A stretch of 64,000 bases of DNA from Balanoglossus misakiensis (lineage: Eukaryota; Hemichordata): NCBI GenBank assembly GCA_040954595.2, contig CM082581.2, positions 310,001 to 374,000 on the forward strand. The letters are read 5' to 3'. Each line of letters begins with the position of its first letter. The stretch's first letter is position 1. A program made the position numbers and the translations under genes. This document shows, in pieces, positions 18,224 to 28,900 of this stretch. Below the pieces are notes generated by a model. That model had not been told where the DNA came from and made no database searches. It saw nothing but the letters and a program-made list of their open reading frames with translations.

Positions 18224-18712
18224 CTACTCAAGGCATATACAAATACAAGATGGCGTAACTGAAACATAGTAATCTTTCTCATGGTTTTCATAAACAGTAA
18301 GCTACCATGGGTATACCACACTTAACTACCAAGTCTGGATTTGTTGCAATCTGTCATGGATATCCCATAGGGTACTTTGACAGAGTAAATCAGACTGCAT
18401 GAGTATTGGGTGATAAGTAATTATAACTTGGGTAATTAAAATAACCAGTGCCTGGGAAAGTCATTAAAACCTGCAACTTGATTTGACTTGGTCAGCCTAT
18501 AAGTGCTTCCCACTTGTTACAACTTAGGATATATCTGATTAAAGCCCATGAGGCTAAGTGATGTTTTTTTCAGAAGGTGACCCTGCCTGAAATAAACATA
18601 CCTTGGCAGAGCGGCTTTACATAATTCTACTATATATCACACTTCACTTGGAGGTGTAATTATGTGCGGACTTAATTTGACAATGGCTGGGAAGCAACAC
18701 TGGAGACTTTAC

Positions 18713-18898
18713 CTGGAGATGATCTTCCAACAGTTGATTTGAGAGGATTTGAGGTCATACCAGAGGTAGGCCCTGTAACCATGGTAACTGTTGATGCAGG
18801 TTTCAGTGGATGTGTTGTGGTAGTGGTTGTACTGGTTGCTATGGTTGTAGGTTTCACTATGGCATCCTCTTTCGTATCACCACTAGACACAGATTTTC
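18713..18898 (-). CDS. MED25: MED25-like Thr-rich linker exon, block A
   Basis: A 186-nt, phase 1-1 exon with acceptor TGTTTCAG and donor GTAAAG. It encodes V-S-S-G-D-T-K-E-D-A-I-V-K-P, then a threonine run, then T-M-V-T-G-P-T-S-G-M-T. It is a low-complexity segment with no domain. Position and strand place it in the MED25-like gene, but phase 1 differs from its neighbours. The B copy (43197-43382) keeps the frame. Confidence 0.5.
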
Positions 18899-19043
18899 CT
18901 GAAACACAATCATTACAAAAATGGAGGATTATAGAGTTGATGTAAAATTCTGCTGTGGATTCACACAATGTCACAAAACTTGTCTTGAACCTGTACCAGT
19001 GTTTCATCCAGGATTTAACCATGGAAACTGATTGCCCACCTAC

Positions 19044-19198
19044 CAACAATTTTCAGGGGATGTGTAATTCATTGGCCAGGCATTGAAATGATGGGGAATA
19101 ATAGGCTTGGCTTGTGCATGTACTGCAACAGAATACACTGCATCACTCGCGAAAATAACTTCTGTAAGCCTCAGATCGTGTGCAGAGGTCATGAAGTT
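19044..19198 (-). pseudogene. Possible exon following the VWA part, frame broken in A
   Basis: Acceptor TATGCCAG and donor GTAGGT bound 155 nt. It reads E-L-H-D-L-C-T-R-S-E-A-Y-R-S-Y-F, then shifts frame because of an extra A relative to B; the rest reads V-H-A-Q-A-K-P-I-I-P-H-H-F-N-A-W-P-M-N-Y. In B the frame continues there but hits a stop, and the donor GT is GA. MED25 is a guess from location only. Confidence 0.4.
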
Positions 19199-19790
19199 CT
19201 GGCATATAAAGTATTAGCCAACCAAGAGCGAATAATAATATGTGATGTGTAATAAATATTAATAAAAATATTACAACCATTTTACGGAAGTACCGATTTA
19301 GGGTAATGAAAATTTTAACAACCACAAAAAAGGTGTTCTACATCACCACAATATGATGAATTGGTTGTCAATGGCCATGTAAACAAGTTGTATATTTGTC
19401 CTTTGAACTTTAGAATCTGGATTGTATGATTTCAAATATTTGCTTAGCAACAGATACCCAAGCAGTCACGCAGTTACACCCATTGGAAAATGGTATCACC
19501 CACACCAAGGTGGGTGGAAGTTGGTCCTGGTGCTTTTTTTTCCCATGATTCAAATTACAGTAAACGCCATATTAGAAATTCTGCCAACTTTCCCTCGATT
19601 TTGTAAAAAAATATGATGACTTATACATGACAAATATTTTTTTTTCTGAAAGAGTGACCTCAAAGCTACCAAATTATGTAGAAATTACCTGGACCGGATT
19701 TTCCCTTTAAGGATAGATTGTTCAAGACAAAAGTAATGGCTTGAATAGAATATTACATGCACATTTCTATTAAGGACACCTCTGTATTAA

Positions 19791-20313
19791 AGGGACAAAG
19801 TCTCTCTCTCGCTGCCCTTTTTTCCATTAATAATGTTTGATACAAGACACTGTTTATGTTAATGTACATGTGTATATGTAGTGAATGAACGTTCAACCAT
19901 ACACAACTTCCATCCCGCGTGTATGATATGGGAGTAAAAACTCACCCAAAACGAATAAATGGTAGAGACTGATTATTCATTTTGGCGAGTTTTTTCACTC
20001 ATGTCCACAAGCAGTATATATGTTACTTTTTATCTACTTTCTGGGGGCATTGCAGGGTTGTTCTTCATTAAGTTTTTGGGATTTTTTTTTCTTTTGTGTC
20101 TTTCTTTTATGGAGTTGTTTCTGGGTTTGTTTTGTATGTTTTTTTTACAGTATGGGCATACGGCCTGAATTAAAGAATAAATAAATATACTTTGTGTGTG
20201 GTTGAATATTGATTCACTATATATCCACATGTAGAATAACATAAATAGTGTCTTGTATCAAATATAATTAATTGAATAAGGGGCAGCGAGCGGGAGAGAG
20301 AGCCTGTATCCCT
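19791..20313. mobile_element. TTAA-target MITE with long inverted ends, block A
   Basis: Flanked by TTAA at 19787-19790 and 20314-20317. The terminal inverted repeats are about 100 bp (AGGGACAAAGTCTCTCTCTC and complement, then TTTGATACAAGACAC). About 130 bp at 20057-20186, ending in ATAAATAAATA, are absent from the B copy and look like a separate insertion. Related copies: 44274-61077 (interrupted) and 34543-34836. Confidence 0.85.
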
Positions 20314-20512
20314 TTAAGGACATGTTGTGTGATCCCAGAGGTGCCCTTACTAGGCAGGTTTCAATGTACTTCACATGTGAGTTGTACTTTACTGTCGGTA
20401 TGGAATCATTTCCTGGTTGACATGGTGAGCTTTACATACAGATAAACCACCTCAAAAAGTGGGGGCTATAACTAGAGAATGATCTTTAACCTCAGAATTT
20501 TACCATAATTAC

Positions 20513-20611
20513 CTTGAATATCGTAAACTCTTCATATCGTCAAATAACTGCACTGCAGTACTCAGACCTTCTGAAACCATACTGTATTTCTCACCTGCTC
20601 CTGACAAAAAT
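20513..20611 (-). CDS. MED25: MED25-like VWA-domain exon, block A
   Basis: A 99-nt, phase 2-2 exon with acceptor GTATTTCAG and donor GTAATT. It encodes [12 protein letters not shown], then S-E-G-L-S-T-A-V-Q-L-F-D-D-M-K. This matches the helix of the MED25 VWA domain that in human contains [13 protein letters not shown], the strongest single evidence for the gene identity. The VWA domain anchors MED25 to Mediator. No earlier VWA exons were found to the right, so the copy lacks the N-terminus. The B copy (61278-61376) has V to I and V to L changes only. Confidence 0.8.
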
Positions 20612-20813
20612 CTGAAATACAACACAGTACAATTATTTAACAACAGGTGTATGTAAACAATGTCTACTCCGATTGTAGACAGATTTGGTTAAACATTTTA
20701 TGAAACATTTAAAGGTAGGAACCTCTAATAAAAGCCAGTGAGTCAAAGGACAAAACTGAGACTTTGAAACAGTAACCCATTGCCAAGTGTGACGGGGTGA
20801 TGCGATCAGGCTA

Positions 20814-21780
20814 ATAAAGGAGTTTTAATTTACCTTAGTATACTAAATTTAGAATAAACAAAAAAATCTACGATTAAAAAACAACTGTTACAACGGGTTG
20901 GCGAAAACAAATATAGGGAACCCCCCCCCCCCCTCCCCCCCCCAAAAAAAAAAACAAATGTGGTAAAGGGGTCCAACATTTTGCACACCATCACTTTTCG
21001 GCAGTCAGTCTGCATTCAAGCCAAAGGAGCAAACCAAATATCAAGAAATACCACGACAATACTAACCGTATAGTAAATAGGTGAACAAGTATCTTCAGGG
21101 TGGCTAAAACAAAAATGATTACCCCCCCCCCCCCCAAGACATGATGGAAGGTTCCAAAAATTTGAATCCCATCATTTTAGTTCTGGTGGAGCCCCATTGA
21201 AACCAAAACATCAAAGAAAAATAATATTTTTAGCAAAATATTGTATGAGAAGGGAGTAAATCAGCCAACAAACAACTTCGGAGTGGCCAAAATGGAAGTG
21301 CCCCCCCCCCCCAACAAAAAATGATGGGGCCCTATAATTTGCACCCGATTATTTTTGGCCAGGTGGGTCCCCTCCAAGGCAAAAACCACAAAAATAAATT
21401 AATTGTAGCCCAAATTCCCATGATGATAGAGTAAATAGGTGAACAAATATCCTCGAGTGACCACAACAGAAGAGACCCCCCGAAAAAAAATGATGGAGGG
21501 GCCCTAAAAATTGCACCCCATCATTTTCGGGTAGTTGGGTCCCCATAGAAGCCAAAACAGCAAAAAAATCAATTTTAGCACAAAAATCCTACGGGAATAC
21601 ACATCATACCACAAAACGGAAGTACCTCCCCCCCCCCCCAGAAAAATATGATGGAGGGGCCCTTAAAATTGCACCCCATCATTTTCGGGTAGTTGGGTCC
21701 CCATAGAAGCAAAAACAGCAAAAAAATCTATTTTAGCACAAAAATCCTACGGGAATACACATCATACCACACTAACAGGT
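20814..21780. repeat. Tandem repeat with poly-C runs
   Basis: Four to five degenerate units of about 150-200 bp. Each contains a C run (20921-20941, 21122-21136, 21301-21312, 21475-21481, 21626-21639), then AAAAAATGATGGAGGGGCCC and CACCCCATCATTTTCGG. The last two units are nearly identical. Neither strand is coding. Confidence 0.8.
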
Positions 21781-21928
21781 TTGACTGTATGTTGATCTGT
21801 GTCATGAATAGCAGACATTTACCAATGACTGATTGTACAATATATGATTTCAGTGTCACATATACATGTATAAGACACTAAGTACAAACCCATACATCTT
21901 ACTTTCTCTCCAAATTGTAGATACTCAC

Positions 21929-22040
21929 AAACGCATGTATGTTGAATCCTGGTCTGCAACCACACTCTGGTAACTGGTTGGTGTGTTGCAATCTACTTGT
22001 TGGCATGGTGACCAACCAGCTTGATCGCACTCATTGTCAT
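21929..22040 (-). pseudogene. Broken EGF-like exon
   Basis: Acceptor CCGCAG and donor GTGAGT bound 112 nt. It opens as D-D-N-E-C-D-Q-A-G with calcium-binding EGF spacing. After S-Y-Q two extra bases shift the frame, so the expected C-G-C-R-P-G-F-N-I-H-A is read only in another frame. The module also ends before the sixth cysteine. Probably a decayed exon of the same EGF gene as 25320-25439. Confidence 0.65.
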
Positions 22041-22787
22041 CTGCGGGGAAAACACAAATATCATAAAATGTGTTAGAATGAATACATGTGAATTACAGTT
22101 TTCTTTGAGTACACATTTGAAAATATACGATAAGAGAGCAAAATTGTGTGAAACTTAATAAATATCATCTGGCATATTATAACTTGGTCATTACATATGT
22201 TTATCTGTACCAGTACTGTATACTGATAAACAAACAATGTAGTAACCACATTACATTTAACAAGGTAGTGTTTGAAAGCCAAAAATATCATGCACGAGAC
22301 AACAAACTCATTTTTTGGCTCCGAAGTGTAAACAGGGGAGTCTGTCAAGTTGGGTATGAGCTACTAGTAGGCAACCTTCAGTCTCGAGAGACTATGGCAT
22401 GATGCACTATGATTTAAAACAGCTTCGTGAGTGGCTTGTCAGACCAATACGGGAATGACAATCCTTCCTGCAGTTGGAGCACAAGAACTCTGATGCAGCA
22501 GTTTCAGTTGCACACTGCATCTTTCGCCGTCTGTCAAACTACTTCCATCCGTCAAGAATTCATACCATTTTCTAGTAGGGGTGTGTAGCTTTATGTTTTT
22601 GGCGGTGGTGTGTAGCTTTGAGGTGTTGCGGAAGAATTGGAACAGGGGCAGAAATCGGAACGGATTAGCCAGCAGTGTTTTTGCTACCCGCGAGAAAAAA
22701 GTTTGGCGAGACGATTTTCATACAAATTAGTCAAACTTGCGAAGCACTGCTATCTAACATCGTCGTTTGTTTTGACATGATCAACTT
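22041..22787. other. No gene seen
   Basis: Only a short self-complementary sequence AGTCTCGAGAGACT near 22380 stands out. Confidence 0.4.
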
Positions 22788-22795
22788 GCCATGAT

Positions 22796-23369
22796 TAGAC
22801 TGTCGACAGTCCCTCGCGCCTAATGTGTATCGACTCGGCGTTTCGTTCGAGGGCCGTAAGGCCCGTATCTTTTGAGGGCCGAAGGCCCGATTCGGCGTTT
22901 CGTGGTGCGATGGCCGTAAGGCCTCGGGCGTGGGCGTGGCCCGAGGGACTGTTATACCTTGTTTCGCCCTCACACGGGCACTGTGGGAAAATGCCCCTGT
23001 AAAATGATTGACAGTTAATATACGTCATAAACTCATAAACGGCAAAGATGTTTTTGTGGCATCGCCAACGGGCACTGGGAAGTCTTTGGCGTATGAAATC
23101 GCACCTTTTCTCTTGGACAGGATCGGCGAATTTACCGAGGAACCGTCATCGATAGTTTTGGTTGTATCGCCGCTGATTTACGCCCCCATATGCAAATTTT
23201 ACTACGTCATTTTCTGCATGCATAATTAATATCAAGGCAAGGCTTACAAGCTATAACAGTCTCTCGGGCCTTACGGCCCTCGCACCACGAAACGCCGAAT
23301 CGGGCCTTCGGCCCTCGCACGAAACGCCGAATCGATACATATTAGGCGCGAGGGACTGTCGACAGTCTA
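22796..23369. mobile_element. hAT-like 574-bp element carrying a helicase gene fragment
   Basis: The 8-bp target duplication GCCATGAT (22788-22795 and 23370-23377) and termini TAGACTGTCGACAGTCCCTC fit the hAT superfamily. Terminal inverted repeats exceed 100 bp and contain palindromic GGCCGTAAGGCC and GGCCGAAGGCC blocks. Between the arms is a stretch coding for SF2 helicase motifs, not transposase, so it is a gene-capturing (Pack-type) non-autonomous element. Confidence 0.85.
23008..23229 (+). pseudogene. Captured RecQ-like SF2 helicase fragment
   Basis: A 73-codon frame inside the hAT-like element. It encodes D-V-F-V-A-S-P-T-G-T-G-K-S-L-A-Y-E, Walker A (motif I) of a RecQ-type ATP-dependent DNA helicase, followed by V-V-S-P-L (motif Ia). 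Later motifs (DEAH, III-VI) are missing, so it cannot be a working helicase. A host exon captured between transposon ends explains both its shortness and its location. RecQ is preferred over DEAD-box RNA helicases because of the PTGTGKS-L-A-Y and VVSPL context. Confidence 0.75.
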
Positions 23370-23614
23370 GCCATGATCAGTGCACTACAATGCGTGAAAG
23401 TGGACCGCTGTTCTGTTCATTGATCATCACCCCCCTGTATCATGAACATTGTATAGCAATCCATTGAATTCAGCTCTTCCAGCTAGTGGCCGCACTCGCT
23501 TGATTTCCTGTGTGTGTCTCTGGGGACACAAATAATGCATATGCGTCTTTTTCTAATTTGCATATTTTGAATGGGTTAGGTGTGCCCTGACTTGAATGCG
23601 TCAAGCATACTAAT

Positions 23615-23734
23615 CTTTACGGCCCTGATACGGCTTTTGCGGCCCGAGGTCGTACGGTGGAAGCGCCCGACCGCAGGGAGGGCGCGAATCGCCGTACGAC
23701 CGAGGGCCGCAAAACCCGTATTAGGGCCGTAAAG
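23615..23734. mobile_element. GC-rich foldback MITE, 120 bp
   Basis: Palindrome CTTTACGGCCCTGATACGGC ... GGGCCGTAAAG with inner arms GGTCGTACGG and CCGTACGACC. No clear target duplication. Confidence 0.7.
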
Positions 23735-25319
23735 GTTTTATCATATGCCTTATTGAACAATAATCTACAAGAAACTAATAAAATACACATTCTGTAATAT
23801 TTTGGAATGTAAATATTACGTTTTTATCTATCGTTTTGAAATGATAAATCGCTTAGCATAGAGCCGTATTCCTCCAGTTTTTGCGGATTGATATGCATGA
23901 TGTCATTTGTTTACATTCTATTGCACGTGAGATGTAGACGCGCTCGAACTCACACAGCCGAGCGCGAGCAAAACATTATTTTTTCCTCGCGACGATCGAC
24001 GCCGACAGTCACATCAAATCATCAATTTTGCTATTCATATTTCCAAATAAAGCTCTACAACATGCAGCGATTATGGAAGAGGATGTGATTCGGTAGTGGC
24101 ATAGGACGTACACACACTGCAAGTGCACTAGTCACTGACACCGCACCAGAAAAATTTAATTCCGAACGTAGCAGCGACAACTTTGGAATCTCGCGCAATA
24201 AACACAAAACTAGATCCGGATATTGAACGCGTCTTCCAAATATGGTCACCGGGCCGGGGCGTGATAAGCAAAAAAAACTGCACGGATGTGAGGGCGCTTT
24301 TCCCCATAGACTTTACATGGGCACGTGAATATAGGCATATGATAAAGGTTGTTATGGAAGTTTCTTTTTAGAACCACTAGTGTTAGTCTGTGGGCCCAAC
24401 CAGCAAAAAAGGTTCTAGAAATGTTATTATGTTGTATAGGAGTTTTGTTCTACATGAAATTAGCTGGAAATGACGGGTGGGAAACTATTGATGTGAAATC
24501 AGGTCACTTCTACCGAAAATGATGGACCAGAGAGCAATGACTATTTTAATTTATTTCATATACTATGTTCACAACTGCTATGCTCCCATAAACTGGGGAA
24601 ACTAAATGATTGTACTTTCTGTTTGAACAATTCATGTATTTTTTTCGCTACCACCTACACTACTATAATCAGCACATGACAGTATATACTTGAATATGGA
24701 TAAATTTTATCAAAACACTTCAGCTGATCTTGAATGCTGTCTGATTTTTTTTTTCCAAATGTATTTCTTTCACTTTTAGACTAGTACTTCTGCTTGCACT
24801 GTTTTTTTCAAAACACATTTCTCATAGTTGCACTGGTGCAATTTGATATGACATACACAATGAATTCCATCAGTATAACATAAGATACAGAATCTGAGAG
24901 GGAAATGACAATATATTTGTGTGAGGCCATTTGTGAGTGCAGGCCATTTTTAAGACTTAATTTAAAACAGTTATTAGAGCCCAGGACAAGTGGTTTTTCC
25001 CCCTGTCAAGCACCCACCTTATCAGGCTGCATTCAATATTACATGAGCAAATCAGTTCAGCATTTCACTGTGGTGTTTGCACTGTTCTCCAAACATTCTG
25101 CTCTTCATCCACTACACACTGAGAGAGCACCAAGTGTCCTTGACGCTATATTTTTAATTTCTAACTATGGAAAGTGCCTGATAACTTTAAATTATTTTCT
25201 TTTTTAACATGGTGACTGACTGTAATCTCTGCAACTTACAACTTCTGTAAGCACCCTTTTGTGGCAGGAAATGCAAAGCCATTGTTAGCCTATACCCTCC
25301 CCACTCAAAAAAAACTTAC
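23735..25319. other. No gene seen
   Basis: Only short ORFs without recognisable motifs. 23930-24320 is CpG-richer than its surroundings, the rest AT-rich. AGTGTCCTTGACGCTAT at about 25133-25149 recurs exactly near 28961. Confidence 0.4.
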
Positions 25320-25439
25320 CTAAACAATTGACATGATCTGCACTCAGAGAAAAACCATCATCACCACAACTACAGCTGAATCCACCCTCTGCATTGTGAC
25401 AACCTCCAGCACAAACAGAATCTGAACACTCATTCACAT
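25320..25439 (-). CDS. Calcium-binding EGF-like exon
   Basis: A 120-nt, phase 1-1 exon with acceptor CTGTTTTTAG and donor GTAAGT. It encodes D-V-N-E-C-S-D-S-V-C, G-G-C-H-N-A-E-G-G-F, S-C-S-C and C near the end, six cysteines in EGF order with the DxNEC calcium-binding signature. The phase matches the EGF exons at 1860-1982 and 38178-38300, so these could be modules of one extracellular-protein gene. The parent protein cannot be named. Confidence 0.8.
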
Positions 25440-25756
25440 CTAAAAACAGAAAACAAAAACATCCATTGTAATTATTCAAGTCAATACCTATCCTCCCTTC
25501 CTTTAAACATTTTCTTAAATTGAACAAATTCACATGGCTTTGAAATTAAGTATTAACAGTGATATTTCTAATATTTCTAACAGGCCTGACTTTTCTAAAC
25601 GTTCAGTTTCTTTGTGGATTTGTAGAAATGATGTACAAACTGAGCTGTCAGGTCATAACTGTTTGTGCTTTGGCATGAACACATATCCCAGAATGCCCTA
25701 CAGGGTTGGCAAAGAAATTGATAAACTCTTCACCTAAAATTTCAAACTCGTAGATC

Positions 25757-26172
25757 TTAATTATATAGATTCTCACACTCCTGGCATGCTGAGAGTGTGG
25801 GATCAGAGTGTAAGAACAAATCAATCCCACACACTCACTGAATCGAAAGCTGTATATGACGCGAGCGCTGATTGGATGACAAAGCGTTTTTCAATAACGT
25901 GCGCTAAATGTTATCCAATGACAGGATAAAGAAACTACAACATGCCAGATGACAACTCAAGAGTCATTTATTCAATGTTTTAAGACGAATTTGGCTAATT
26001 TGTGCCCGTGTGAGAAATATAATCTCATACACAAAGGACCTAGGATCATATTTCCCACACTTGTCAGGGATGTTTTGTCCCACATTCGCCTGCGGCTCGT
26101 GTGGGACAGAAAATCCCCAACTCATGTCAGAATTATGACCCCTAGTCCTTGGGAGTGTAAGATTCTATTAAT
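25757..26172. mobile_element. Possible MITE with imperfect inverted ends
   Basis: The ends TTAATTATATAGATTCTCAC and (complement) TTAATAGAATCTTACACTCC are inverted-similar. Inside is a hairpin GTCCCACATTCGCC / GGCTCGTGTGGGAC at about 26074-26106. Boundaries uncertain. Confidence 0.4.
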
Positions 26173-27004
26173 CTCACAACCTTAGGACCTGGGATAAGAT
26201 TTCTCAGATGAGTTGGTGAAATTTTTGCTTGTGTTAGTCAACATATACCTGATAAGTGTAAAAAATTGCATCAAGGACACAGTGGTCCCATTCAGTCTAC
26301 ACGGAGTACATATACACAGTCAGATCGCACGGTGCTCATTTGCATATGAAAGTTCATCAAGCGAGCGAACGTTAACTTTCAAACAGACTGCAATAGGCCA
26401 ATTTTCAAGGTGATTTTCAACTTGATTTTTATGCTCTGTTGTGCAATAAAATACCAGATTAGCTGGATAAATTACGAAAGTGATTCCCATTTTTCACTGC
26501 AGACGTAAATTTTATGAAAATCTGTTGGTAATAGTAGAAGTTTTTAACGTGTTTTCAGTGGTATGTTGGTGACCCCGAAAGAGACGTCCACAAACGTGTC
26601 AAAAATCATTTGAAAACGACCTCGGAAGTTAACCAAACTTTCCTGACAGAGAGGTCTAATATCGGTCCCGACATCCGTGAAAAAAAATTAATTCGAAATG
26701 CTATTTTCCATATTATGATGTTCAGTATCAGTGATTGGTGATGGTGATTCTAATAGTGGTGACTTATCTGTATATTTTGGGCATACCCCATACTTTTTCG
26801 ATGTGGTACATTATGTGGATTACTGCAGTCATTGCATTGACACGCAGGGCCACAACCATTGTGGGTCTTATAAACATTTACAACATCTGCTATTACAAGT
26901 TGGCATCTTTTTGCAGCCACACCCTTTTGTTAGCAACTCCAAATTATTTTTCACTTTTTCTAAATTGGCATCACTGTCCCAAATAATATCAAGTTCGCCG
27001 TTGC

Positions 27005-27415
27005 TTAGTCTGTATCCATAATTATTGAATAAGGGAAACGTAACATGGCACTGATCGGCCTGGGACCATAACTGAGAGACCCAGCATGATCTTTTCCAGT
27101 GCAGTTGTAGGGCTTCAAAGGAAGGGATACATTCTTCCTCATACTGGATACGTGGCCAAATTGTTTCTCGTATATATGTAAGCCATTTGATGTGGTTATC
27201 TTTAAGACTGTTAGTGACACTGGCTACTTGTTGATAAAGTTCAAAAGGATGAGATGCATCAAATGCTTGAAAATGTTTCTTAACATAAACACTACCTTTT
27301 AAACGTATGAAAGCAAAAATTCCATTCCCTACACTGTCTACTGTTGTGTCTATCAGTGTTCCAGGTATAAGGGTGCCACTAGTTATAAATTCAGGGTATT
27401 GAAAAAATGTCTTGT
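27005..27415 (-). pseudogene. C-terminal part of a PIN-like transposon protein, frameshifted
   Basis: The frame reads through T-F-F-Q-Y-P-E-F-I, F-Q-A-F-D-A-S-H and H-W-K-R-S-C-W-V-S-Q-L-W before a stop at 27005. It continues the protein at 27383-27895 but in another frame: around 27430-27445 the expected F-A-G-I-G-K motif after G-C-D-Y-T lacks a few bases. The conserved W-x-R-S-C-W feature is shared by metazoan proteins of the HEEAD...TGCD family as I remember them. Confidence 0.5.
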
Positions 27416-27895
27416 AGAAAGATATCTTTCCGATGCCTGCAAAGTATAGTCACAACCTGTGCATGTGAACACTGTTTGAAATATTTTGCCTACATATTGG
27501 AGGGGAATATGTTGCAAATCAGGGTCTAAATTTAAATCTGATTTGAATTGATTCATGTCTAAATAAGTGAGATTGGATAAATCATTATCCAGTTGTACAA
27601 ATATCTCCTTTTGAACATGTTGATATAGTACTGGGAGGAGAACATGATAAGTATCGGTATCAGGGGAGTAAATAACACCTTTCTTGTAAGAGGACTGAAC
27701 TGCATGAAGGATGCATCTACTGTCAGCTTCTTCATGACAACTTTTGGCTTCCCACTCAGACACAATTCCATTACTACCGACGAAAAGACTTTTGTCCCTA
27801 TTTTCCCCATCAAAGCCACCTGCTGTAATGAGGACATGATCACCTTGCAGAGCCGGTACAATTATTTTTAAAGATGTGGCTGACAAGAAGTTCAC
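27383..27895 (-). pseudogene. FEN1/PIN-like domain fragment of a mobile-element gene
   Basis: A 170-codon frame with S-C-H-E-E-A-D-S-R-C-I-L-H-A, S-P-D-T-D and F-T-C-T-G-C-D-Y-T. These acidic motifs (HEEAD, DTD, TGCD) mark a family of PIN/FEN1-like proteins spread in multicopy form across cnidarians, molluscs and other invertebrates. The acidic residues would bind metal. The frame breaks just after TGCD. It lies downstream, same strand, of DUF6589- and OTU-type pieces, suggesting one large element. Exact name and enzymatic activity are not established here. Confidence 0.6.
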
Positions 27896-28900
27896 TAGTT
27901 TTCTCTTGCTTGGCCTACAATTAATGTATGTTTTGAGCTAATATTATTGATTTCCTATTTTTTATGCATTTGTTTGTATTTTTCCATGTTATTGGTAAAA
28001 AGTCTTCATTTCTGAAAGTGATGGGCTTACTTCTTTTAAATTTAGTATGAAGCTTCCCAATTGTTGTCTGACTAACCATATTTTTGTTCAAATTGTTGCA
28101 AAATTTGCATATTTATAATTTTGTGCAATATTTGCCATTTTTGGTCAATTTTTTTTCTTTAAAACCGCATGCCAGATTGCTTTGCAATTTTGTAGGCATG
28201 TTCGTAGGTGTAACCCAAATAATATGTTGTAAAAAATGTGATATTTTCATAAATGTGTTATAGGGGAAACTTTTGCAATTTTTGTCAAAAATTGTTTTCC
28301 TGAAACTGCTTGTCATATTGCATTGACCTTTGGCAGCATGTTCCTTGTAGTGGTTGAAGTAAGGTATTGTACAATTTTGTGTTTTTGCCACTTTTGAACA
28401 AATATTTTTTTGTGAAACTGCTTGTTGATTGCTTTGAGATTTGTTTTTTCTCTGATTGCTTTGAAATTTAGGATATAATTTCATAACACATACATGTATA
28501 TGTGCAACTTTTATTCAATTCTGATATCAGAAATATTCAATATTTAGCGAGTTTTTTCTCCTAAACCAATTGTCCAGTTGTTTTGAAAGTTACTGTTTAC
28601 AAGGAGTTGTTACCCCCAACTTAGGCATGTTTACATAACTTCAATAAGCCAGCTGTTAGAGAGACCATGGGCTATTAAATTGTTTATTACCAGTGGCAGG
28701 TCAGTGTGTGTGTCTGTCTGTCTGTCTGTCTGAAAGAAGTTGCTTCTCATATGTGTTTGTACAGACAATTTTTGGTCAATTTTTTTTCTAGCACTACTTG
28801 TAAGACTGTCATGACACATGACAGTTTATTGGGCATGTTCCTTGTTAATTTTTTTTACATTCCATATTTCTATATCGTAAGATCATATCTGCTTGCAATG
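27896..28900. other. AT-rich stretch between transposon gene pieces
   Basis: No gene. A (TGTC)n microsatellite lies at about 28711-28733. Possibly an intron or decayed part of the element. Confidence 0.4.

Larger units (their letters stand above)
104..20813. repeat. Duplicated block A (first copy of a segmental duplication)
   Basis: From about 104 to 20813 the sequence matches 36480-61842 base for base over long stretches, with scattered substitutions and small indels. Order and orientation are the same. Large differences are discrete insertions or deletions. Private to A are the element at 234-1028, the LTR elements at 3733-14885 and about 130 bp at 20057-20186. About 860 bp at 1985-2846 are missing from B. 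Both blocks hold the same EGF and MED25-like exons on the minus strand. It may be a real tandem duplication or two haplotypes joined by the assembler. Confidence 0.9.

Noticed and set aside
1860-20611. One chimeric gene made of EGF and MED25-like exons
   Set aside because: The intron phases do not match (phase 1 against 0) and the proteins act in different compartments.
22378-22395. AGTCTCGAGAGACT as a structured RNA or regulatory site
   Set aside because: A short palindrome with no further structure around it; not enough to call a feature.
23008-23229. Functional helicase gene
   Set aside because: Only motifs I and Ia are present, within 574 bp between transposon ends.
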